From assembly GCA_030549335.1 (NCBI GenBank), contig CM060194.1:73940077-74004076 (forward strand): DNA of 64,000 bases. Reading direction: 5' to 3'. Position numbers and translations under genes: made by a program. This document shows positions 20,929 through 31,740 of the stretch, piece by piece; positions within the stretch are counted from its first letter, which is position 1; every line of letters begins with the position of its first letter. This DNA comes from Pontederia crassipes. Its lineage: Eukaryota; Streptophyta; Magnoliopsida; Commelinales; Pontederiaceae. The notes under the pieces were generated by a model. The model worked only from the letters and a program-made list of their open reading frames with translations. It made no database searches and was not told the DNA's origin.

Positions 20929-22629
20929 TGATGCATGCAAAATACAACATATTTTAGATTATTATTTTAATTAATTTTTCTGTAATTTGATCATGGCATG
21001 CATCATTTTTAGTCACTTTTAATCGTAATTCCGGATTTATCAATTTTAATTATTAATTTTCTGAATATTTTAATTGTGGATGGATTAACTAAATTTTGAT
21101 AATTATTTTGCAGGAAAAATCGAGATTTAGATGGATTGTGCCGTATCGGCCGAAATTCTGAAGAATTTATCATTACGGCCAAGATTAGGATAAAGAATTA
21201 TTATTTTGGCCGAGATGTGAAGGGGTAAAGATAAAAAGATTTTATCTTTTTGGGCATAATGGCATGAAGACTTTTCCTTTTGGCCGAGATTTGGAGGGCG
21301 TAATGGCAAGGAAATGTTGGTTTTGGCCGAGATTCAATGGGGGTAACAATTAAATGATTTTATCTTTTGGGCGTAACAAGATAAATTCTTTCCTTACGGC
21401 CGAGATCCGGAGGGGGTAATGATAAGGACTCTTCTTTATTACGGCCGAGATTCGAAGGGAGTAAAGATAAGAAGGATTTATCTTTGGGCGTAATGATAAA
21501 AAGATTATCGTGTTGGTCGAGTTTATCTCATAATTTTAAAGTCAACCGTACGATGTTACGACCGGGATCAAATTGAAGGCCGTTCGCACCCTATAAATAC
21601 GTGAGGAAACCATCTTCCCAAGGGTGTGCTCTAAAATTCAGGTTTTCTTCCACGACGAGTCGTGAGTCTGCAGGCTGCGACCAAGAGGAGAGATGTGCGA
21701 CGGCTGGAAGTTGATCGCGACCCTGATCAAGTCCGAGAGGCTGCCCGACTGTCTGCCCGTGATTCGAAACTTCGACTTTTATCTATTTGGGTGTAATTCT
21801 TCCAATTATTATTATTTTGTTATTATCTCTCCAGAATTTCTAGGATGAACTCCATATTTTTATTTATTTCATGTTAGGAGATTATTATTGAAGGGAAACT
21901 ATTTGGACCCTATATTATTTGTTTTAATCTTTTCTGATCAATTAGTTAATTGTGCTTAATGCTTTCAATTTAATTACTTGGATTTCTGAGTTGAGTAATT
22001 ACCAGTTTGTGGACTATTTAATTTCAAAATTCATTAATTAAATTAATTGGTTTTATGTGAAATTAATAATTGACATAAATTTGATAACTAGTGTGTGGAG
22101 AATCAAGTTTATGTGGTCTGTTAATCTATACCAGTTTGTGGAGTGATTAATAGTCTAGGATTTTCATATTAATGCATCTTAATTTTAATCTTATCTGACG
22201 AATACCAGTTTGTGGGACTTTAGGTTTGATTAAATTTAAGATAGTTTGATTTACCGAATTAAATAGCAGAATTACCAGTTTGTGGACTCTGTGATGTTAA
22301 TCTTGTAAATTAATAACTTGGGAAAATTTCTAATCCATCTTTAAAGATTAAATTTATCTCTTACGGTTCAAATATTTATCCTGATCTATTTTCATCCTAA
22401 GGCCTAACTTCAACACCATTATTTTATCTTTATCTTATTTTTTTATTTTATTTCATAAAACCTCTTTCCAAAAATCCATGTTTTTCCTCTCTTATTAATT
22501 TATAAATTCAGATATTGAATTAATAATATTCCTCATGGGTTCGACACTCTTACTCCTATTACTATATTACTTGAGCGACTAGTGCACTTGCTAGCGATTT
22601 TATTTTGCTACATCATCTCATACGCATCA
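20929..22629 (+). repeat. Athila-P 5' LTR
   Basis: 1701 bp, TGATGCATGC to CGCATCA. U3 holds an array of GGCCGAGAT and GGGCGTAAT words (21140-21520) directly upstream of a TATA box (21591-21600). Downstream, ACCAGTTTGTGG occurs at 22001, 22130, 22204 and 22274. Confidence 0.95.
21591..21600 (+). promoter_or_regulatory. LTR promoter TATA box (Athila-P 5' LTR)
   Basis: CTATAAATAC in a GC-richer context (GTTCGCACC before it). The equivalent in the 3' LTR is CTATAAATAT at 29848-29857. Athila-M has the same box on its strand (18077-18087 and 44816-44826), so position and sequence are conserved. Confidence 0.75.
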
Positions 22630-22635
22630 AGTTTT

Positions 22636-22653
22636 TGGCGCCGTTGCCGGGGA
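22636..22653 (+). other. Athila-P primer binding site
   Basis: TGGCGCCGTTGCCGGGGA, six bases after the 5' LTR. This sequence is the usual Athila primer site, attributed to tRNA-Asp in the literature on the family. Confidence 0.9.
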
Positions 22654-24152
22654 TTATTTTATTAATTAATTTCTGATTTTTATGAATTATTAGGAGATGT
22701 AAATAAATTGTAAATAATTCTTTGTAAATATGTATTAATTATTTTAATTATTTTTTTTGTGAATAAACTGACATTTTTTCTTTTGCAGATAAAGGTCACG
22801 ACAATTTTTTTTAAAATTATCGACTTTCGACTTAAAATTCTGTCGCCATCTTATGATTTTACGACCGAGATTTATTTTGTCGGCTTTACTGGTTTTACGG
22901 CTCGCAATATCGATTGAGTTCTAATCTTCTGTTTTACGGCCGTAATGTTTTTATCCGAACGTTGTTTTACGCCATGAGTAATGAATATTGATTTGACCTT
23001 GTTTCGCCTGGTTTATCTATGGTTGAAATTTTTTTTATGCCCTATTCGAATCAGTTTCGACTTTCCTTCTCGGCCGTAACGTTTTAATAGTTTGAACTTT
23101 TGATTTGACTTTGTTTGGCCAAAGCGATTTAGTCTGTCTCGGCCGTAATGGATCATCCGACATGGATTTTACTCCTTCTCGGCCATAACGATTCTTCTGT
23201 TGACGTAAGAATAAGTTTAATTCTATTTTTGTTTCGGCCGAAATCCAATTTTATTTTACAGCCAAAGGTTGTCGACTTCAACTCGGCCGTAATATATTTC
23301 TGAACGTATAAGTTTGATTTAATCTCATTTCGGCCGATTTATATGTGTTGATGTTTTACCTCACGTTCGACTAAACTTTCATTGTTTTACGGCCGATATG
23401 AATTATATTCAATGTCGGCCGTAATGATTCATTTGGCGACGTTTCGTTCAATTTTTATTTCGGCCGAGATAATTCATCGTCGTGCTAATTTTTACGCCAC
23501 CTTACGAATATGTTTAATTATGGCCATCTTACGTTGATTAATCCCTTTCGACACTATTTTATGATTTTTACGGCCGAACGAGCCTCGGATTACTAATTTA
23601 ATTTCGGCCGTAAATCTGTTTCTGTATTGCGGCCGATCAATCTTATTTCCTCTCTGAAAATAATTTTTGATTATGTCTGATTATTAACTTTATGGCCGCA
23701 AATTAGTTCTGATTTGTTTTGTGCCGTTTGTTACATCATCATTAATTCTTCCAAGTTTTACGGTCGAACGAGTGCTTGATTTTTACGACCATCTAAGTGA
23801 TTTACTTTCGGTCGATATTAATGTTTGGCATTTGAATTGATTTTCGAATTTTGACTTTTCACCGTATTTGATAATTTTTTTGTGAATTTTGGTGGCAGTA
23901 ATTAGGTTAATTTCTCTCGGACATTAATTTTGACGGCCTAGTGAATACTCGATAATGCCGAAAGACTTTTTATTAATTTAAATCTTATTTCTTGGTGACC
24001 TAGTATATGAATTTCTTTCTTCTTGTATATATTTTTATTTTATTTTATTCTTTTATCTTACTGAAAATTGGTTGTTGCAGGTACTAATTGAAATTAAATT
24101 ATAACCAATCCTGGAATCTTCTGATAAGCGCACTAGGAGTTCAAATCCACTG
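22654..24152 (+). other. Athila-P leader, packed with CGGCCG motifs
   Basis: A noncoding leader of about 1.5 kb. CGGCCGTAA, CGGCCGAAA and close variants recur every 30-80 bases from about 22850 to 23960, often paired with TTTACG or TTTCGG. A TTGTTGCAG just before 24081 looks like a splice acceptor ahead of gag. No ORF. Confidence 0.7.
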
Positions 24153-25475
24153 TTGGAATTTGATCCTGAAATTGAAAGAACTTATCGTCGATTACGAAGA
24201 AATATAAGAAAAATGATGGAACAAGCACGCGACAATCAGAGACTGGAGCAACAAAATGAACTGGTTCCACCACATAATAATCGGCGAGAAGATGAAGCAG
24301 AACTCTCTATGAGAGAATATGTCTCGGCCAGATACAGTGACCGAGAATCATGCATCGTGCTGTCTGATATTAACGCAAATAATTTTGAGATAAATCCCGC
24401 AATCGTGAGGATGATACAAGCATCCCAATTTGGAGGAGGATTTCATGAAGACCCTCATGATCACCTTGACAAATTTCTTGCCACTCTGAGCACCTTTAGA
24501 AATAATAATGTTTCTTCTGAAGTTATTCGTTTATTATTATTTCCCCAATCTTTACGTGACAAAACTTCCACTTGGTTTAAAACTTTGCCTGCAGGATCGA
24601 TTCATTCTTGGTTGGAGCTGGTAGAAAAGTTTGTTGGAAAATATTGTCCACCACAAAAGGCAGGCAAATATCGAAGAGAATTGAGGGCATTTGTTCAAGA
24701 CGATAACGAGACATTATATGAGGCATGGGAACGATATAAAGAACTATTAGCCAGAGTTCTTGACAACAGAATTCCAAAATGGCAAGTGATGGAAGATTTC
24801 TACCATGGATTACGAGCTGCAGATCAAGATAAGCTCGACCAATCAGCAGGAGGGACAGTGCTAGGATCTAAACGTCCTAGTGAGATACAAGATATTATTG
24901 AAGCTGTATCCCTCAAGTCAAGTCAAGAAAGGAGACCACCTCGTCGAACTCATGATGTACATGCTACACAATGAATACAATCTTCAGAAATAGTGGCTCA
25001 GCTAGAGTCACTTAATAAAAAATTCGAGCAGATGATGTCACTAATGGGAAATTCCAGCAATTATAGCCCTATAGGTAACACTTCAGATTCAAATCAAATT
25101 GAAAATGCTAACTTTATTTCCAATCCATTTTACAGGAACAACGATTATGGTTGGAGACATAATCCGAAGTTTGCCTATAATCAGAATCAAGGCCAATCTT
25201 CTGGTCCATCAAAAGATTATATACTGAAAAGGCAACCTGATACTCCCCAATATCAATCATCAAATCATATGCAGGAGATGATGACACAGATCATAGACAC
25301 AATGCAAGCGTTGCAAAAGAATATGGAATCTAGAGCCACGAGTCAGGATGCATCCATTCGAAATCTGGAAAGACAACTGGGCCAGATGGTGGCACAACTG
25401 ACTGGACGTACACCGGGCTCTCTCCCAAGCAACACAGAGAAAAATCCAAGGGGGGATGAGCAAAATAGGCCTTGA
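24153..25475 (+). pseudogene. Athila-P gag region
   Basis: Retrotransposon gag domain (PF03732 type) in the first open stretch: HEDPHDHLDKFLATLSTF, LLLFPQSLRDKTSTWFKTLP, WLELVEKFVGKYCPP and ETLYEAWERYKELL, then DFYHGLRAADQDKLDQSAGG. A second stretch (24993-25475) holds the C-terminal region with LESLNKKFEQMMSLM and a conserved ending (RNLERQLGQMVAQL, then NTEKNPRG). Gag forms the particle in family members. The matching gag of Athila-M lies at 41026-42540. Fossil, slightly broken. Confidence 0.85.
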
Positions 25476-26290
25476 TTTTCATCAGAACTAAGTCAAGCTG
25501 ACGACTATAAATCAGAACTATTTCTATCTTTTTTTTATTATTATTATTAATTTTTTTAGATTAGTCTAATTAGTTGTTAATTAATATCTTAGTTTGGGAG
25601 ATAGTTTTATTTTAATTAGGCATTTTATTTTTATTTTATATCGAGTCATCTAATCGATATTTCTTTTTGTGCACCGAGCGGAATTCGGATAATCATACGT
25701 CGACCGAGCAATGCACCATGCATGAATTGGGAAACACAAGGCGAAACGACAAGATACTATTACGCCATGTTCCTCGTTACGGCCGAGAATCACCTCGATG
25801 ACCACGCCACCTGACCTCGGACATGACAAGGCGAAACAGACGAATCATCTTGAAAATCGGCCAAGCTCTTACGACATGACCCTTCACTGTGCCATCACGT
25901 GGGAACAGGTAAGTTTACGCCCGTAATTGTATCTATAAATTCTTACACCTCATGCTTTTGCAGACCAAGAACCGGCTCCATTTCGCCCTTTCCTCCTTAC
26001 GGCCGAAGTGGCTCTTACGGCCGACGTTCGGAGTCTCACCGCCGATCCTTACGTCCAGAAGAGCGCCGAACACCAGCGCCACACCGCCATTCCTTACGGC
26101 CGAAAACTACAAGATCATCACCTCCGGCCGAGGTTCTCATCCTCTCTGCTTACGGCCGAGGTTTCTCATCCTCTCTGCTTACGACCGAGTCACCTTCGAC
26201 TTTCAGCTCTTCATCGAATACTACGGTCGAAACCTCAGCCGCTTCCACCGAGCCGACACCTTTTCTTTGTTGATTTTTGTCCAGATAAAA
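25476..26290 (+). other. Athila-P spacer between gag and accessory ORF
   Basis: Noncoding. The right half (25680-26230) is again dense in TTACGGCCGAG-like words, and the last part overlaps spurious frames (25899-26273, 25952-26692). It matches the pol-accessory spacer of Athila-M (31740-32900) in motif content. Confidence 0.65.
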
Positions 26291-27946
26291 ATGAGACGAT
26301 TTGCTAATATATGGAGGGGACGTCGCGAACGACGACATCCGAATGCTCAGTCGGCCCCACAGCCCTCACAACTAATCTCCTACCCCGGAGATTATTATTG
26401 GACTAAGCCGGAGTATCAAGCTCGATATGAACGAATGTCTGAGATTCGAATTCATGCCACCAGATTTTCGGATACCGAATTGCTCAGGGAGTATAATTTA
26501 CTTGCAGATATTCATCTATTATTTTCTCAGATTGGACTATCTGACTTTGTGCATTCTTGGTGGCCAACTTATGAAGTACTAATTATGGAATTTCTCTCAT
26601 CCCTGGAAGTCTTTAATTTAGATGGCAGGAATTATGATCAGCCTCGCATTTCATTCCAACTTTATGGGCGACCTTTTACTCTCACTCTATGAGAGATTAA
26701 TAATATTTATGGATTTTCCAACCATGGATCTCTTTCTGTACCTGCTGACTTTGATACTGAAACTTTTTGAAAGCAGATAACAGAAGAAGACCGCTTGGTT
26801 TGGAACACAACTAAAGATAGCTCAATTCAAAATCCTATTCTGCGCTATGTCCATCGCATGCTAAGCAACACCTTAAGTGGGCGCAGTGATAATGATGGTG
26901 CCGTCTCAGATGGAGAGTTATACCTCATCCACAGCATGCTTCACAGAACTCCTGTTAATGTGGGTGCCTTCCTCATTCGTCGATTCCAGCGCCGCATTAA
27001 TATGGGTGCCCTTCTCACACCTATTGTTCAGCACCTACAACTTGACTTGCATGATCTCGAAGCTGTGCCAGGAAACACCCACCTCTCTCGTAGGACCATT
27101 CATGTTATGGGTCTCGTGAAGACCAACAACTCAGGGATCAAAGTTTTTATTTTTAAAGGCCATCATCAGGAGGTGCCCTGCTCAGATCGAGATGCTTTCA
27201 CGCCAATTAATCCAAATAATTGGCTCCTTTTTAGGCAGGTCATAGCTCCAGTAATCCCACCTGCAGGACTATCTACCTCTGTCGGACAGCTACACCAAGA
27301 TGAACCTTTCTCTTAATTTGATTCTACTGATTATGCGGCAGCCCAACCCTACCTTCAACAGCCACAAGGATTCCAGGCTGCATCACCGGCAGCTTTCCAA
27401 TATGCCACATCCGTCCATTCACCTTATATGCCGGTGCCTTCTCCGATTCCATCTCCAGCACAAGAGAGCTCTTATGATTTCTCATTCATACCTTCTACTC
27501 CTTATGAGGAACGCGACTCGATGGAAGTATCTGCCCCTTTACAAGAACTTGTGCAGAATCGCTATATAGCACCGGAGCCCACTTTTACTTCAGCCCCAGA
27601 GCAGACTTACTATCCACCTCCGCCACCTCAGCCTGACTATGCTTCCATGCAAAACTTATGGGAATCAATGTATGATGAACAACTTCATCAAGCAGGGGAG
27701 TTTCACACTTTTCAAGAAGAGCAACTTCGTCAGTCAGGGCAATTGCACGCTATTCAGGAAGAGCAACTTAGACAAGCCTAAGAGTTGACCAACATCCGAG
27801 CCAATTTTAGAAATATGGATGATCGTCAGGGTCGCTTCGAATCTCTTCAGAATCAGCATGCGCGCATGACGAGGCGCATCCATGAGTATCATATGCGCCA
27901 AGGAAATCTTGGCTACCATCCACCATCGTCACCCCGCAGACAGTAA
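26291..27946 (+). pseudogene. Athila-P accessory (env-like) ORF
   Basis: ATG at 26291 (MRRFANIWRGRRERR), followed by YERMSEIRIHATRFSDTELL, FVHSWWPTYEVLIMEFL and RISFQLYGRPFTLTL. Further readable stretches carry LRYVHRMLSNTLSGRSD, GAFLIRRFQRRINMGALL and TPINPNNWLLFRQ. The C-terminal third is rich in Pro, Ser and Gln and ends in three helical 14-residue units (EEQLHQAGEFHTFQ type) and a basic tail (HARMTRRIHEYHMRQ). It is the Athila-lineage accessory protein (ATHILA ORF-1 family), of unknown function. I see no signal peptide or membrane anchor. Broken in a few places. Confidence 0.75.
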
Positions 27947-29186
27947 ATCCAGTTGTGTCTTTTCCCTTTTCTTTATTTTCATTTCTTTAATTTTCCTTTT
28001 TATTGCGTATGTATCACTTTCCCTTGCTGGCTTAACACTGAGGACAGTGTCTAGTTCAAGCTTGGGGGAGTTTGCATTTCATGCATTGCATGTTTCTTTC
28101 TTTTTTATTTGCTTATGTTTGCATCTATTTGTAAAAAAAAAAATCCAAAAAAAAAATTGAAAATTTTGAAAATTTTCTAAAAAAATACCATTGCATGCAT
28201 TTATTTTTGCTACCATCTTACAAACTCTTGTCTTACTGTTTTAATTATCTTTTAGTAAAAGTTCAAAGACATATTATTAATTGATGAAATTTGAATACTT
28301 TTCTTTCTTATCACTTGCTACTTCAGTATCAAACTTATAGACTGTGTGCCCATGCTAAATAGAATTATGAATGACTAGACGACAAAATTATATTCATGCC
28401 TTTTTATTAATTTCTTTTAAGTCTTGATTAATAGTAGCCTTCTTATTGACCATATCAAGTACTTTTTTGAGCTTATAAAAAAGAAGGGTTAGTTAAACCC
28501 CAACAAACAAATAAAAAAATAGAAATAAATAAAGTTATGTGTAGGTACAAAAGTGTTATCCGGAACCAAGGTGTGTTCGGGTAAGTAGATCCGTAGGGGT
28601 TCATGCCTGGCGACCTAAGGGCAACTGCTCTGGGATCCGTCGATCGAAAACCTGCTACATGGACCATCTTGTGGAATATGGAGAAGCACATGAGTACTGA
28701 ATCATGGCTAAGTTCGAACTCTTCATTCAGAACCTTGGTTGTTCGGGCAAGTAAACTCGAGGGGTGCTTTATCACCTGGTGCCCTAAGGTCATCTGGTCT
28801 GGGAGTCATCAGTCTAAAGCCCGCTACATGTACTTCCTTGTGCAATCCTGCTTGAAGATTAGAACTTTTAAAATGATTGAAAATAAAAATGAAAAGAAAA
28901 AGTTTTAAGCTCAATTAGTACTTATGTGTTCAATATTAATGCTATTATTTGACAGACAATTTATTTTTCCGCAGGCTGAATTTGAGATTGTTTAAATTTG
29001 TGTAGCATTCAAAACCTCTATGAAGCTAAGTGCATGAAAAATGATAAGATGCTGAGTAGTAGGTGTGCAGAAGAATTGTGTGAGAAAATTAGTCAGTTGA
29101 CAATGTGGAGGCTATGATGGAACTTTCTTGAGCCTTGCTTTGAATTTTTGCTTGAAGACAAGCAAGACTTTAAGCTTGGGGGAGTT
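27947..29186 (+). other. Athila-P 3' untranslated region with two hairpin-polypurine modules
   Basis: Internal module: hairpin ACACTG-AGGA-CAGTGT (28035-28050), then AAGCTTGGGGGAG (28058-28070). Terminal module: hairpin TTGCTTG-AAGA-CAAGCAA (28148+1000, i.e. 29148-29165), then TAAGCTTGGGGGAGTT (29171-29186) directly before the LTR. Between them an imperfect direct repeat of about 160-170 bp period (28558-28850) matches 19286-19558 of Athila-M. Confidence 0.85.
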
Positions 29187-30885
29187 TGATGCATGCAAAA
29201 TACAACATATTTTAGATTATTATTTTAATTAATTTTTCTGTAATTTGATCATGGCATGCATCATTTTTAGTCACTTTTAATCGTAATTCCGGATTTATCA
29301 ATTTTAATTATTACTTTTTTGAATATTTTAATTGTGGATGGATTAACTAAATTTTGATAATTATTTTGCAGGAAAAATCGAGATTTAGATGGATTGTGCC
29401 GTATCGGCCGAAATTCCAAAGAATTTATCATTACGACCGAGATTAGGATAAAGGATTATTGTTTTGGCCGAGATGTGAAGGGGTAAAGATAAAAAGATTT
29501 TATCTTTTTGGGCGTAATGGCATGAAGACTTTTCGTTTTGGCCGAGATTTGGAGGGCGTAATGGCAAGGAAATGTTAGTTTTGACCGAGATTCAAAGGGG
29601 GTAACAATTAAATAATTTTATCTTTTGGGCGTAACAAGATAAATTCTTTCCTTACGGCCGAGATCTGGAGGGGGTAATGATAAGGACTCTTCTTTATTAC
29701 GGCCGAGATTCGAAGGGAGTAAAGATAAGAAGGATTTATCTTTGGGCGTAATGATAAAAAGATTATCGTGTGGCCGAGTTTATCTCATAATTTTAAAGTC
29801 AACTGTACGATGTTACGGCCGGGATCAAATTGAAGGTCGTTCGCACCCTATAAATATGTGAGGAAACCATCATCCCAAGGGTGTGCTCTGAAGTTCAGGT
29901 TTTCTTCCACGACGAGTCGTGAGTCTGCAGACTACGACCAAGAGGAGAGAGGTGCGACGGCTGGAAGTTGATCGTGACCCTGATCAAGTCCGAGAGGCTG
30001 TCCGACTGTCTGCCCGTGATTCGAAGCTTCGACTTTTATCTATTTGGGTGTAATTCTTCCAATTATTATTATTTTATTATTATCTCTCCAGAATTTCTAG
30101 GATGAACTCCATATTTTTATTTATTTCATGTTAGGAGATTATTATTGAAGGGAAACTATTTGGACCCTATATTATTTGTTTTAATCTTTTCTGATCAATT
30201 AGTTAATTGTGCTTAATGCTTTCAATTTAATTACTTGGATTTCTGAGTTGAGTAATTACCAGTTTGTGGACTATTTAATTTTAGAATTCATTAATTAAAT
30301 TAATTGGTTTTATGTGAAATTAATAATTGACATAAATTTGATAACTAGTGTGTGGAGAATCAAGTTTATGTGGTCTGTTAATCTATACCAGTTTGTGGAG
30401 TGATTAATAGTCTAGGATTTTCATATTAATGCATCTTAATTTTAATCTTAACTGACGAATACCAATTTGTGGGACTTTAGGTTTGATTAAATTTAAGATA
30501 GTTTGATTTACCGGATTAAATAGCAGAATTACTAGTTTGTGGACTCTGTGATGTTAATCTTGTAAATTAATAACTTGGGAAAATTTCTAATCCATCTTTA
30601 AAGATTAAATTTATCTCTTACGGTTCAAATATTTATCCTGATCTATTTTCATCCTAAGGCCTAACTTCAACACCATTATTTTATCTTTATCTTATTTTTT
30701 ATTTTATTTCATAAAACCTCTTTCCAAAAATCCATATTTTTCCTCTCTTATTAATTTATAAATTCAGATATTAAATTAATAATATTCCTCGTGGGTTCGA
30801 CACTCTTACTCCTATTACTATATTACTTGAGCGACTAATGCACTTGCTAACGATTTTATTTTGCTACATCATCTCATACACATCA
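29187..30885 (+). repeat. Athila-P 3' LTR
   Basis: 1699 bp, pair of 20929-22629, TGATGCATGC to CACATCA, followed by the duplication GTCTT (30886-30890). Confidence 0.95.
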
Positions 30886-30890
30886 GTCTT

Positions 30891-31740
30891 CACAAGAACC
30901 ATAGCCTGAATGGTCCTACGAGTGAGGTGGGTGTTTCCTGGCACAACTTCGAGATCATCCAAGTCAAATTGTAAATGCTGAGCAATAGCTGTGAGAAGGG
31001 CACCCATATTAATGCTACCGCCACGATGAGTAGTGCGGCGCTGGAATCGACGAATGATGAAAGCACCCACATTAACAGGAGTTCTTGAAGCATGCTGTGT
31101 ATGAGATATAACTCTCCCTCTGAGACGGCATCAACATTATCACTGCGCCCACTTAAGGTGTTGCTTAGCATGCGATGGACGTAGCGCAGAACAGAATTCT
31201 GAATTGAGCTATCTTTAGTTGTGTTCCAAACCAATCGGTCTTCTTCTGTTATCTGTTTCCAAAAAGTTTTAGCATCAAAGTCAGCAGGTACAGAAGTAGA
31301 TCCATGGTTGGGGAATCCATAGATATTATTAATCTCTCCTAGAGTGAGAGTAAAGGGCCGCCCATAAAGTTGGAATGAAATGCGGGGCTGATCATAATTC
31401 CTGCCATCTAAAATTAAAGACTTCCAAGGACGAGAGAAATTCCATAATTAGTACTTCATAAGTTGGCCACCATGAATGCACAAAGTCAGAAAGTCCAATT
31501 TGAGAAAATAATAGATGAATATCTGCAAGTAAATTATACTCCCTGAGCAATTTGGTATTCGAAAATCTGGTGGCATGAATTCGAATCTCAGACATCCGTT
31601 CATATCGAGCTTGATACTCTGGCTTAGTCCAATAATAGTCTCGGGGGTAGGATATTAATTGTGAGGGCTGAGGGACCGATTGAGCATTCGGATGTCATCA
31701 TTCGCGACGTCCCCTCCATATATTAGTAAATCGTCTCATT
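30891..31740 (-). pseudogene. Athila-M accessory (env-like) ORF, N-terminal part
   Basis: Minus strand, starting at MRRFTNIWRGRRE (near 31740) with MSEIRIHATRFSNTKLL, FVHSWWPTYEVLIMEFL and a stretch like LRYVHRMLSNTLSGRSDN, ending RRTIQAMVLVKT at the Athila-P insertion. It parallels 26291-27120 of Athila-P. Fossil with a few breaks. Confidence 0.75.

Larger units (their letters stand above)
20929..30885 (+). mobile_element. Athila-P, Athila relative without recognisable pol, nested in Athila-M
   Basis: Plus-strand element of about 9.96 kb with LTRs 20929-22629 and 29187-30885, perfect GTCTT duplications and a perfect TGGCGCCGTTGCCGGGGA primer site. Parts in order: long leader, gag (24153-25475), spacer, accessory env-like ORF (26291-27946), 3' untranslated region with two hairpin-polypurine modules, and 3' LTR. 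I find no protease, reverse transcriptase or integrase, so it must have depended on a relative such as Athila-M, whose LTR ends, gag and accessory ORF are clearly related. Few breaks are visible in its ORFs. It is the innermost, youngest of the three nested elements; LTRs differ by a few percent by eye. Confidence 0.92.

Noticed and set aside
25899-26692. Several overlapping plus-strand frames before the Athila-P accessory ORF
   Set aside because: They run through the CGGCCG motif array in other frames; only the frame from 26291 matches the accessory ORF of Athila-M.
26291-27946. Accessory ORF as a true envelope glycoprotein
   Set aside because: No signal peptide, no membrane helix and no glycoprotein-like Cys pattern visible; the family label env-like is positional.
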